Source of the DNA: Hydractinia symbiolongicarpus
Lineage: Eukaryota; Cnidaria; Hydrozoa; Anthoathecata; Hydractiniidae
DNA: 64,000 bases
Assembly (NCBI RefSeq): GCF_029227915.1
Contig: NC_079882.1
Span: 25,487,001 to 25,551,000, forward strand
Reading direction: 5' to 3'
Position numbers and translations under genes: made by a program
Part shown: positions 23,454 through 34,747 of the stretch, one piece after another
Numbering within the stretch: the first letter of the stretch is position 1
Layout of the letters: each line of letters opens with the position of its first letter
The notes under the pieces: model-generated
What the model was told of the DNA's origin: nothing
The model's input: the letters and a program-made list of their open reading frames with translations, nothing else
Databases searched by the model: none

Positions 23454-24920
23454 ATGTTAAAATGCTTCCGCTATAGAAGAAAGATGTCCAACCTTCGAAG
23501 TTCAGTATTACTTATTGCATTATTTGTTATTACCGTTTTGTTGTATTTATTTTATGTTCGTCCTCTTTCACCTTGGAAAGGTGGCAATGCAGTAAAAGTA
23601 ACGAAACGTAGTGATATCGCGTACTGCAACAGCCCTGGCTACGTAACTGGTGCCGAAAGTGAAAACATGGCTGGTTTTACATTAAAACAACTTCAAGTTG
23701 TGATCAGGCATGGAGACAGAGGACCAATTCATCCAAAAGCATTACGTCATACTAGCCCAGTATATATTTCTTGCTCGTTTAACAATACAAGTCTACTGCA
23801 ATTCACGAAGCTTCGGAACTTTCGTGAAGTTATCAATAAAGATACTTTCGTAGTCAAAGGAAGTGAAAAGAAAAAGTTGATCGATGAACGTCATTTTTGC
23901 AAAGGTGGGCAACTCACACCTTTCGGGTATTTACAACATCTTTTTAACGGTGAACATTTAAAGAGGAGCTATAAAAACTTTTTATCAACAATTGATTTGA
24001 AATCAGAGATACACATTCAAGCAACCGACGTCCCTCGTACAATTCAGAGTTCGTCTGCTTTAATCGCAGGCATATTTCATGACGAGTTGACCATTAATAC
24101 ATACAATATCCCTATTCACATTCATAAAGATCGTGTTAGCAACGGACATTTTCTCTTAGATGAAAATTCAAACGATTTACATTGTCCACAACTTGAAGAA
24201 AAAACTAACCACATCGGCGAAACACCGAAAATTATTCATTTTTTTAAAAATGCTGAACCGATGCTTCAAAAGATGGCCCAAATATTACTTCTAAAACGAG
24301 AATCGTTACCGGCGTTTTCATACATTGTTGATATCCTATACACCAAGTTGTGTCATGGTCAAGGTCTACCGCGTGGCCCTCGTGCTCAGCTTCCAGGGAG
24401 TTTAGTGAAGCAAGCATTACAGTTTTCTCACATGTACTCTAATGTGTGGTACTCTGCGTTGGCAGAACTGCAAACGTTATCCATACTCTCACAGATAGCT
24501 AAATATGCTTTACATATGTTGCTGCGTGGGAACAATCCTAAAAAGTTTGTTTTATTTTCTGGTCATGATTCTACAATAGCGCCATTTTTACACATTCTTG
24601 GTGTGTCTGATGGAAAATGGCCACCATACGCTTCGAGAGTGGTAATAGAATTTTACACACGTGACTCCACATTTAAGGAAGACCTCCCTATTAATGAAAA
24701 GATAAAATCTACGTATTTTCGAGTTATTTATAATGGGGTAGCTCACAAACGATTAAAATTTTGTCACAGCAACGATCCTCCGAACTTGTGTGCATTGCAT
24801 GATTTGTTTGTTTACGTTTCCGATGGCCTGTATCATGATCAACTTGAACTTATTGACGACGTAACATTTCGGGAGTTATTATTTTCAAGAATTAAAAGCA
24901 TTTGTTTTCGAGATGTATAG
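23454..24920 (+). CDS. PXYLP1: 2-phosphoxylose phosphatase-like histidine acid phosphatase, type II membrane protein
   Basis: A single uninterrupted frame of 488 codons from ATG 23454. An upstream in-frame ATG at 23292 exists but is preferred less, because an intron acceptor-like AG lies at ~23440 and the residues before 23454 are low-complexity. Residues ~16-34 form one signal-anchor helix after a basic N-terminus (KCFRYRRK), the type II topology of Golgi enzymes. The catalytic RHGDRGP lies at residues 85-91 and the second catalytic pair, GHD, at 370-372. Length and the HD pair fit PXYLP1 (480 aa in human), which removes phosphate from xylose in the glycosaminoglycan linker so that chains can extend. 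A lysosomal or other membrane acid phosphatase is a less likely alternative. The gene has no introns in its coding part, unlike its neighbours. Confidence 0.85.
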   Translation: MLKCFRYRRKMSNLRSSVLLIALFVITVLLYLFYVRPLSPWKGGNAVKVTKRSDIAYCNSPGYVTGAESENMAGFTLKQLQVVIRHGDRGPIHPKALRHTSPVYISCSFNNTSLLQFTKLRNFREVINKDTFVVKGSEKKKLIDERHFCKGGQLTPFGYLQHLFNGEHLKRSYKNFLSTIDLKSEIHIQATDVPRTIQSSSALIAGIFHDELTINTYNIPIHIHKDRVSNGHFLLDENSNDLHCPQLEEKTNHIGETPKIIHFFKNAEPMLQKMAQILLLKRESLPAFSYIVDILYTKLCHGQGLPRGPRAQLPGSLVKQALQFSHMYSNVWYSALAELQTLSILSQIAKYALHMLLRGNNPKKFVLFSGHDSTIAPFLHILGVSDGKWPPYASRVVIEFYTRDSTFKEDLPINEKIKSTYFRVIYNGVAHKRLKFCHSNDPPNLCALHDLFVYVSDGLYHDQLELIDDVTFRELLFSRIKSICFRDV

Positions 24921-25512
24921 TTTTACGTAAAACTTTAAGAATATAAGTCATATACCAAAAAGTGTACACTAAACGTCAATCCAGCGTACCCTGCCTGTCC
25001 TTAACGATTCGCTCCTGTGAAGCATGTAGGCGAAAAATCAGTTGAAATATCCATTTTCCCAAAAAAGGTATTTCACAAAATATTTAAACGTCAAAGGATC
25101 CTAGGATTGAGGTTATCGTACACCTTTGGATTTGGGAGTCATCCCTTAGTTCACTTTAAAATAATATTTTTGTTGATGTTGATTAAATTTGTATTTTTAG
25201 TCATATTTAGGGTATTTATTTTTAAATGTGACACATTTGCTATATATTTAAAATAAGATAATCGTCGGTATGTTGTCGTTGTACTTGGTTTAAAAGCTTT
25301 GTTGATACGAGATCACATGTTATTTTTGCTATCTGCTTGGGTTTTTTTTAGTAAGTAAAATAAATGGATGATGAATCTGAGAAAAAAAACAACAACGGTA
25401 GTAAGTCACGCCTGATCAATTTTTTTTCAACTTTTGTTTAAATTTGTTTTATTTTTACGTTTTTCCTTCCTTTTTTTTACAGAAACGCAAGGAGAACCAA
25501 TCAAAAGTACCA
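24921..25512. other. intergenic, with a possible 5' exon of the zinc-finger gene
   Basis: Contains the phosphatase 3' UTR and a possible upstream exon of the next gene: ATG at 25364 followed by a GTAAGT donor near 25401. That short frame (MDDESEKKNNNG) does not join in phase to the acceptor at ~25493, so it is probably untranslated or a decoy. Confidence 0.4.
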
Positions 25513-26832
25513 ATGGTTCAACAATATAAAAAACGTTATGTGTCAAAAACATCCCGCGTTCAGTGTCCGACATGTTGTCAACAGTTCGCCAAACGTAGCT
25601 TGAGACGCCATATTGAAAGATTCCATATAGAGATAATGGATAGCGTAACACGTGGAAATATCACGTGTTTAGATTGCAATCAAAAATTTTCACGTGAAAA
25701 GGCTTTGCGGGTGCACTTGAGTAAGCATCATAGCATGACATTTAAAGAAGAAAAATTTTATTTTGATGATTATGATGGTATGAATTTAAAATCCACTATT
25801 TTGTGTCATTTACTTAATCTTCTGGGCCTTGAAAGACTTATTATTGGAGTAGGTGACCTCGAAAACCTAAATAGCCATAATTTTGTAAGATGTTGTGTTT
25901 GTTGATAAATTCTAGAGGCATAAATGTTTAGCGCTGCTATTTTGGAGAATTTTTTACATTACTTTACTGTGCACCTAGCTCTTTTTCTTGTGTTTATGTA
26001 CTTTGGAACATTGAAATATAGGAAAATTATATATTTATATTTAAGAGACACCCTATAGCGTTTTTTAGGACTTATTATATTTTGAAATATCGTTTTATAT
26101 TTTAGAATTTAACGCTTGGAAAGCTGCAATCGAGAAGAAAACGAATAGCCAATACTATCAGTGGTCTGGTCCAAGTTATATCAATTCTAAACGTCGGTGT
26201 CAATATAGTTGTAACCGCACCGGTTATTTTAAAAGTCGGAAAACAGTTGCTGGCCGAAAGAGTAGAAGTACGTGTTGAATTTTCTAAATATATATTTAAA
26301 AAACTTTGTTTGCATTCTTCCTATTTGATATTATGACTTATTTATAGGTTCAGGCAAGATGGACAGACATTGCACAAGCAACATCGTAGTTGTTGAAGAA
26401 AGGGGGACTTTGCAAGTGACCTACATTGGCACTCATTATGGACATGAGGATTCAAAAACAAAGAGTAAGTCGAAAAGATCCAACAAGAATTCAACTGCTC
26501 CAATGGAGACACGAAAAAGAAATGTTATGGAGTATGTTCCACGTGGATCCAAAGGAGCAGTACAAGACAGAATTGTGGCTGTGTTGCAGCGTTTAATAAA
26601 CAATGTTAACGAATGTGACTCCCCCCAACTTCTTGAATCATTCGAAAAGGTTGTAAGAGGAGCAGAAATGACATTTGATATGTTATTAACTTGTTTAAAT
26701 TTCACTGCTAACCAAAAAGCAGGAAATAGTAGCAGTGAAACAGAAGGGGAGGAGAGTGCAACTGTTCGAGAAAGACTTCAGAATATTTTAGATGATCTTC
26801 ATGCAAATCAATTGATGTTTGGAAGTATTTAA
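25513..26832 (+). CDS. C2H2 / FAR1-MULE-type zinc-finger protein
   Basis: Exons 25513-25777, 26106-26267 and 26348-26832 total 912 nt (303 aa plus stop) in consistent phase. The start is uncertain: ATG 25513 is the first methionine downstream of the acceptor at ~25493. Two C2H2 fingers come first (CPTCCQQFAKRSLRRHIERF-H and CLDCNQKFSREKALRVHLSK-H). A second zinc module spans exons 2-3, with CQYSCNRTGYFKSRK and a TSNIVVVEERGTLQVTYIGT stretch followed by HYGHE. That order of cysteines, a V-x-Y strand and a final HxxH/HxH resembles the WRKY-GCM1-like DNA-binding fold at the N-terminus of MULE transposases and FAR1 proteins. The C-terminus is helical and acidic. I do not recognise an orthologue. 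It may be a transposase-derived host transcription factor. Confidence 0.7.
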
Positions 26833-28262
26833 GACAAAGCAGCGGAAAAAAATCATACTGAGTAAAAGTCGTTTACACATTGAGACTACACCTTGTAAGC
26901 ATAGTGTATTTTGAGCCTCGCGTCGATATGCTTTTTCCATCAGTTCAAACTCATTTTAAAATCTTCTCTTGTTACTTTTTACCTGCACATTTTACCAAGT
27001 TTTTATTCCATTATTTCTAATGTTTTATATATTTTTTTCAAGCTCATCTGTCTTTCACACTTAGTTCAATTACTGTCGCTTCTTTTTTTTAGTTTTTAGT
27101 ACTTTTTTTATGAGAAGAATGTTTGTAAGAAACGCAAGACCCAAATTATTAAAAACATAAATAGGCTGTTGTTTTCACCTCATAAGTCATATTTGCTTTT
27201 CTGTACTTTAAATACGCTTCTGATCGAGCCTTGATGATTTACTACTTTTAGTTTAGATTGTAAAATCGTGGATATCATGAAGTGAACATGATATAACGAA
27301 GCTTTTCGATATCCTTAATACTAAAATTTTCTTTCAAAAACGTTTAAAAAACTAGAAAAGACTTTTACCAATGATAATTTTAATGAAACATGGTATTTTT
27401 GTCTTTTCACGCTTTTGACGTTTAACCATTCTGGCGATATAATGAGAGATATGTGCGTCTTAGACCCAAACAGTCCCTATAACCTCTACACCCAAAAGGG
27501 TTAGGAAAAAATTAAGACACAAAGTGTATTTTTTTTATTATAAAAATGTGCCCCTCGTGTGTTGTAGATGAGTCAAAAAGTGTATATATTTACTAATTAA
27601 TTTCCATGAAATAAAATTTTATCGATGATGTCTATTCTTATTAACCAAGTACATGTATAAATTGCTACGTCGGGTCTTTTTTCGGTACAAAGTTATCTAT
27701 GCAATGAAAAAAGTAGTTCCTCGTCCATTATTTCAAGGTTGAAAGATAATTAAATTTATTGTCTATTCAAGATCCAAAACCAAGAATATAGTGGAATCAA
27801 CGGTCCAAACATTTGAGAAATAAACACCGTTTTGCATAAAATTAGTTCAAAAATAATACTGCTTTTCGACAGGACAACACTGGGAAAAATTCGAGATAAA
27901 CATCAAACTTGCCACCAAGGGTTGTAGCCGTTAAGTAAACGACTGTTGCTTTAACATCAGGCAACAAATTGATAAATATGATGTCATCATTTTTTCTTTC
28001 TAGGTGAGTCAGAAAAAGTAGATTCCGGGCGGATATTTTGCAAAAAATTCGTGGGTCCTAATTTTTGTAGTACGATTATCGATATTTTTGTAGATGCTAT
28101 GAAGTTAAAAAACGCCAAGTTTTAAGACTCTTATATAAAAACCAGAAATCTTCATGTCTGCAGAACTTTTATTTTAAATATATAACAAAAATTTTTTACA
28201 ATTTCAATTACAAATTTACAATTTTCAGGAGTATCGTTTGTGGTGATAATATATCCTTGCTA
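26833..28262. other. intergenic between convergent genes
   Basis: About 1.4 kb between the 3' ends of the plus-strand zinc-finger gene and the minus-strand NADAR gene. AT-rich; only short chance frames. I see no RNA gene, repeat or element here. Confidence 0.5.
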
Positions 28263-29039
28263 TCAGCTGGTGTCCACCAGTTCGGACCGAACCTTCATTA
28301 TTGCCCCTCCTAACCAGTTTTTGCCACGCCACTCTTTTGGCTTGTGTGACTTTGAATTGGATTTTGATAAACCAATTCCCCAGCGTCTATCAGTCGGACT
28401 AGCTTCAGCTATTAGTTTTGTACCAGTTAATAGAAGTTTACTTTTTAAATTTTCATTTTGACTGAATTTAGCGAGATTTCCTTTATATACCACATCTCGA
28501 CAGTTTTCAGTCCATACTTCATCATCAAAGTTTTTAACTTTCCTGCCATATGATTTTATTATTCTTGGATTCGTTTCTTTCATTATTTTTGATGCCATTT
28601 CTTGGTCTTTAAACAACAAAGCCTTTTGAGCTTAGGTAAAGCTAGCCGTACCTAACAGCCGTACCTAAGCCGTACCTTAGCCGTACGTAACTACACTTTT
28701 CTTTTTAAGGTGAGGTAATGTATTTTAATGGAAAAAACTGAGCTAATCGTAGTGGTAAATTTGTTGTGTCACTGAATTTCTGTTTCTCAATCGCCAATGA
28801 ACCCGCAAAATACGAAAAATGTTAACGAAACATCTTGCTCTTATAGAAACCAAACGGGGGAGAGCGCGGGAAGGTGATTCCCAAATCGACAAATTAAGTA
28901 CGGCCGGCAATAAAAAGGTGGTTAGTACGAGCGGTGAACTTCAATGCGACTTATCAAGTAAAGTAAAATAAAGGGGATAGGTAAGGAAAAGAGAAGAAAA
29001 ATATGAAAATTATAAGACAACATATATTTTACGGTTGGG

Positions 29040-30055
29040 TCCTATCATATAAGAAACAACTTTAAAGGCTAAAATATGTACAATAAAAACGAAATTAAGT
29101 TAAGTACGGCTAGCTAAAATAAGGTACGGCTGGACCATATTAAGGTACGGCTAGGTCCTATCGTATAAGAAACATCTTCAAATGCTAAAATTGTTCCATA
29201 AAAACGAAATTAGGTTAAGTACGGCTAGCTAAAATAAGGTACGGCTGGAAAATATTAAGGTACGGCTGGGTCCTTTCGTATAAGAAACATCTTCAAATGC
29301 TACAAATGTTCCATAAAAACGAAATTAAGTTAAGTACGGCTAGCTAAAATAAGGTACGGCTGGACCATATTAAGGTACGGCTAGGTCCTATCGTATAAGA
29401 AACATCTTCAAATGCTAAAATTGTTCCATAAAAACGAAATTAGGTTAGGTACGGCTAGCTAAAATAAGGTACGGCTGGAAAATATTAAGGTACGTCTGGG
29501 TCCTATCGTATAAGAAACATCTTCAAATGCTACAAATGTTCCATAAAAACGAAGTTAGGTTAGGTACGGCTAGCTAAAATAAGGTACGGCTGGACCATAT
29601 TAAGGTACGGCTAGGTCCTATCGTATAAGAAACATCTTCAAATGCTAAAATTGTTCCATAAAAACGAAATTAGGTTAGGTACGGCTAGCTAAAATAAGGT
29701 ACGGCTGGAAAATATTAAGGTACGGCTAGGTCCTATCGTATAAGAAACATCTTCAAATGCTAAAATATGTACAATAAAAACGAAATTAAGTTAGGTACGG
29801 CTAGCTAAAATAAGGTACGGCTGGAAAATATTAAGGTACGGCTGGGTCCTATCGTATAAGAAATATCTTCAAATGCTACAAATGTTCCATAAAAACGAAA
29901 TTAGGTTAGGTACGGCTAGCTAAAATAAGGTACGCTGGACCATATTAAGGTACGGCTGGGTCCTATCGTATAAGAAACATCTTCAAATGCTACAAATGTT
30001 CCATAAAAACGAAATTAGGTTAGGTACGGCTACCATTGATCAAAATTAAAGTACG
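29040..30055. repeat. left-arm tandem array of the foldback element, ~115-bp unit
   Basis: Units begin near 29101, 29216, 29331, 29447, 29563, 29678, 29793, 29908 and 30024. Each contains GTACGGCTAGCTAAAATAAG, GTACGGCTGGACCATATTAA (or the AAAATATT variant), GGTCCTATCGTATAAGAAAC and ATCTTCAAATGCTA. Two unit types alternate (GGACCATATT versus GGAAAATATT), suggesting a higher-order 230-bp period. Confidence 0.9.
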
Positions 30056-30329
30056 GCTGCACATCTATTTAAAGTAAAATAAATTGTATAGACCCATATC
30101 TACTCCTTATTCAGACATTCACTGTCTATACCTCAGTTAGACAGAAGATTTACCGCATCACTTTCAAAGTAGCATTTTTTTATTTTCCTGTGCAGAAAAC
30201 AATGTGGAGCCAACCTAGTAGAGCATATTGCATACAATTTTTTTCTTAACCTCGCCCGCACTTTACTTTCCAGTAAACTCTACTTCTTCTACGTACTTAT
30301 TGTTTTTCGTTTATATTAATTTTTTTTTA

Positions 30330-30870
30330 GCATTTGAAGTTGTTTCTTATATAATAAAATCCAGCCTTACCTTAATATGGTCCAGCCGTACCTTATTTTA
30401 GCTAGCCGTACCTAACTTAATTTCGTTTTTATTGAACGTTTTTAGCATTTGAAGTTGTTTCTTATATGATAGGTCCCAGCCGTACCTTAATATTGTCCAG
30501 CCGTACCTTATTTTGGTTAGCCGTACCTAACTTAATTTTGTTTTTATTGAACGTTTTTAGCTTTTGAAGTTGTTTCTTATATGATAGGGCCGCCGTACCT
30601 TAATATGGTCCAGCCGTACCTTATTTTGACTAGCCGTACCTAACATAATTTCGTTTTTATTGAACATTTGTAGCATTTGAAGTTGTTTCTTATATGATAG
30701 GACCCAGCCGTACCTTAATATTTTCCAGCCGTACCTTATTTTGGCTACCCGTACCTAACATAATTTCGTTTTTATTGAACGTTTTTAGCATTTGAAATTG
30801 TTTCTTATATGATAAGACCCAGCCGTACCTTAATATTATCTAGCCGTACCTTATTTTGGCAACCGTATTT
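30330..30870. repeat. right-arm inverted tandem array of the foldback element
   Basis: About five ~115-120-bp units carry the reverse complement of the left-arm unit, for example CAGCCGTACCTTATTTTAGC and TTCTTATATGATAGG. They are more diverged from one another than the left-arm units are. Confidence 0.85.
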
Positions 30871-31360
30871 AAATTTAGCCAGCTGTAGTCACTTTTAGCG
30901 CTAGCTCTAATATTGTCCGCAGCGTAATAATGTTCAATCTTACTTTACTAATGTTTTTCATACATTCAATTTTAAAAATCTCTTTTGTATTTGTATTAAA
31001 ATCATTTTATAAAAATTATAATACATGTAAGATATATTATTATCGGTATTTCATCATTGAGGATTCCCTGGGGGTTACTGGGGCTCGACGATGGAGTGCT
31101 CCATTTTGCATCATTTTTATCGGCATTTAGAAGCAAGTGGTCTTACACAGAGCTGCTAATTACGAATTTTCTTAAGTACGGCTAAGGTACGGCTAAGGTG
31201 CGGCTGTTAGGTACGGCTAGCTTTACTTAACCGCCTTTTGATGCATCATATATTGTTCACAACAGTTGTATCGAACTCCGTCCACGGTGAAAGAACATGG
31301 ATAGAATTGACTGTATATATCATCACTGCCGTAAAACAAGACAACTTTCTTTGACTCCAT

Positions 31361-32576
31361 TTTCAACAAAACTTGTTCACGATGCTTTTTCGTTTTCTTT
31401 TAACCAAAATTCACTTTTCATTACGTTTCCTAGGATGGCGCAATGCAGCCGCCATCTTTTTTGTTTACAAAATTGTGTTGTGTCAGCGTTTATAACAGCT
31501 GCAAAATGGTAGCCGGAATAGTTCCTTTCAAAAATTACACGACAAAACTGACCGAAAAATCTATTGACAAGTTCTTCTAACCCCGTGGTGGAACTTTAGG
31601 CCGAGCAAACACACAATGTAAGATTTTAGTTTTCTAATAATGCCATGATTACCTGAATTTGCACGCTGTTTGGCAGTAAAAAAGTATTTTCAAAGTTTTC
31701 TAAGATTTTGAAATAAAGGAAACTCTGGTCTTGTGGGGATGTAATGGGTGAAACAGACAAAACTAATAAATATGATGATGTTTTGTAATGAAGAAATTCT
31801 TAGCTAGATAACATACAACAACATGGCATAATTCTGTTTTTATTTTCACACTTTTTTGTCTAAATTTGGACCCAAGCTAGGGTTTTATAAAATTAAAAAC
31901 CTGCTATCCTGCTGAACTGCATTGATTTTTGTGATTTCATAAAGTTCTATCTTTTGGGCACTCAAAAACAAGTTTTTTGTGTCTTCCGCCATGTCTCACT
32001 ATACGTATATATGTATCAAAATTTACTTCTGTTTAGCCACCCTTTTACAAAATGAAGAAAACTTTTTTCGAATACAAACCTACCTTGTATAAACATTTAA
32101 CATTCTAATTTGAATAATTTAGAGCTCTCCTTTGAGTATGTCTTGGTTTAAGCATCTTCAAAAAGTTGATTGCTTCTTGCGCTGCCAAAATTAGACCATT
32201 CAATCGAAGAATTTTGATATGCATTATAAACCACGGGAAAACAAAAATTTCGACATCTTAAATGTAAACGCAAGAATCTAATATGAATTGTTAAATAGAA
32301 AAAAGTAAGATATAAAAACAAGTTTTAAAATACCATAAGCTTTTTGGTTAAAACATCTTCAATGCATATATAGATGTAATAAATTTTACATCTATGTATA
32401 CTTGTTATTCTAATTATATTCAGAAGATTGAAATAGTTTGTGTTGGGTAATAAAGCAGTATGGCAGGTACCTTTTTTAGTTTTTTTTTGTTAATTTAACA
32501 ACCTATATCCTTTCCATTAATTTCATCATGCAAACTGTGATTTCTTGCAATCCTAACCTTTCCTTTCTTTTATTAG
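31361..32576. other. intergenic / 5' region between divergent NADAR and UFM1 genes
   Basis: About 1.2 kb holding the upstream region of the minus-strand NADAR gene and the 5' leader and first intron of UFM1. Candidate donors that would leave a terminal AT for a split UFM1 start codon occur at 32375 (AT before GTAATA) and 32395 (AT before GTATAC). Another ATG with a donor-like GTACCT lies at 32460 but is out of phase. Nothing else is recognisable. Confidence 0.4.
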
Positions 32577-33263
<687 letters not shown>

Positions 33264-34291
33264 AATTAATGTCAATTTTAAATTAGAATATATTTATTTA
33301 TTTTGACAAATTGTTTTAGTTTTTTCTTTATCTACCAGTTGTAACTCAGAAGAAGCAAAATTTTAAATCAATCGGCGTAAATACTGCATTTATCTTCTAA
33401 ATCAACTTTAATGAAATATTTGAATTCCCAAACCATGCGCTTGGTTGCCTACATCTAGTGTGTTGGGTAATAAATAAGACATCTACTGCTAGAAAAGTTT
33501 TCAGTCCTTTGTTTTTAATTATTGAAAAAATAAATGCAAAAATAATAAAAAAGAGTCTGGTGCCATTGGACAACGTGGCATATAGTCATGTAAACCTGGC
33601 ACAAAGCTGTCCCAGTATTCGCTCTGGTGTGAACAGTGCTAAACCAGACTAAACTTTTCTGTTATGGTTTCTTAAAGTTATTTGCTCCTTTTTGTGTATG
33701 TTTTAGACAATGAAAAGATAATCCATAGATACTTGCTTAAAATATGTGCTGACTGAGCAAAATTTTGGGTTTTTTTCTAACATGGTAAATCGTAAAATAC
33801 AAAACATACAGCTTTCTTATTTCTCTCAAATGATTGCATTTTTTTCTGCTTACTTCAGCAGAAAAATGTCGAATGTAGACTTTTTGTAATGCAAGTAGGA
33901 AATTCGACATATAATACCACTTTTTCATACTCTTATCAACCTCTGTCAGTCAGATATTGTTAATAGTTTCTACATAAATATTTCGACCTAGTTAGCCCCA
34001 AAACAATTTCGATTTATGTTGTACAGATACCTTAAATTCATTTTTCGCAAATTTTCCGCAAATGCTCTGTACGAAAATTTCAGGAAAGTCTATTCTCTAA
34101 AATAAGTCTTGGTATCACTTCCCTAATATTATTATTCATAAAAATCTCAAAAAACATTTGTTTGCATTTAAAAAAATGATGATCAGCCTCTGTAACATAA
34201 GCGCAAGTTCAAACGCTAGTTTATTTCAATAATTATTCGCCTGAAGCGAACTGAAAATTAGAGAAACTACTAGTAGATGCCCAAGATAACT
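33264..34291. other. intergenic between UFM1 and the YR retrotransposon
   Basis: About 1 kb: UFM1 3' UTR followed by AT-rich DNA with no conserved frame. A short inverted pair, CTGCTTACTTCAGCAG at about 33848, is the only local structure noted. Confidence 0.4.
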
Positions 34292-34747
34292 ATGAATTAC
34301 ATACTCATATCCTCTATTCACGAGGTACATTTCACAACTAATTATACATTTACCTATCACTTGTAATTAATGATTAATTATTTAGTTTATTAATTATATA
34401 CTTATTTAATAATTTATTCTCATGCATGAAGGATATTGTTTCTCTTCCACTTCAATCATGAAGGTACACTGCACTTCACTATAAACCGATAATCACATAT
34501 GGTGGCTTCTGCACCGAATAAACATGTGTTATCAATAATCATGAGCTAAAGATGGAATGCACAAGCTGGTCTAGTATTGACCCAGCGTGTGTTACCACAT
34601 TATAATAATATCAGGATTCATAAAAGGGTGTGCCTCACCGTAATGATAATAAGTGATAATAATATCAAGTAATAATAAGATACACAAGCCTCACACACGC
34701 ATCTGTCCAAATGTTATATGGCTGACGTAGGAAGCCCGACATCCCCA
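34292..34747. repeat. split direct repeat B2 of the YR element
   Basis: 456 bp starting ATGAATTACATACTCATATC and ending GACATCCCCA. It is near-identical to 35770-36225, with only scattered single-base differences, in the same orientation. Forms the outer 3' copy of the element's split direct repeats. Confidence 0.85.

Larger units (their letters stand above)
28630..31232. mobile_element. foldback-type DNA element with 9-bp target duplication
   Basis: 2603 bp inserted in the NADAR coding sequence and flanked by perfect copies of GCCTTTTGA (28621-28629 and 31233-31241). Its ends are inverted repeats: GCTTAGGTAAAGCTAGCCGT on the left against GGTTAAGTAAAGCTAGCCGT on the right, continuing through more GCCGTACC-rich sequence. 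The left arm holds about eight to nine direct units of ~115 bp. The right arm holds about five similar units in the opposite orientation. About 270 bp of spacer separates the arms. Arms built of inverted tandem subrepeats plus a 9-bp duplication are the signature of Foldback elements; non-autonomous MULEs share the duplication length. No protein-coding gene is visible inside. Confidence 0.85.
28263..31360 (-). pseudogene. NADAR-domain gene split by a foldback transposon
   Basis: Two minus-strand blocks together make one NADAR (YbiA/DUF1768) domain. Block 1, 31360-31233, starts at ATG 31360 and includes VVLFYGSDDIYSQFYP, NCCEQYMMHQK. Block 2, 28629-28263, includes LLFKDQEMASKIMK, GNLAKFSQN, EASPTDRRWGIGL and the usual C-terminal WRGKNWLGGAIMKVR. 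Between them sits the 2603-bp element at 28630-31232. Counting the 9-bp duplication once, the blocks total 486 nt, 161 codons plus stop, in one frame; that is the full family length. NADAR proteins act on ADP-ribose-linked guanine or riboflavin-pathway intermediates (known from the family). The insertion adds an in-frame stop three codons after the break. The gene is dead unless the element is spliced out. Confidence 0.85.

Noticed and set aside
25364-25400. ATG with a GTAAGT donor as first coding exon of the zinc-finger gene
   Set aside because: Joins out of phase with the acceptor at about 25493; kept only as a possible 5' UTR exon.
29040-30055. Regular repeats that could suggest a CRISPR array
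   Set aside because: Units are ~115 bp with no unique spacers, lie in an animal genome and belong to a palindromic transposon.
32460-32466. ATGGCAG followed by GTACCT as the UFM1 start exon
   Set aside because: Seven coding bases plus the one-base overhang of the next exon do not give the UFM1 frame.
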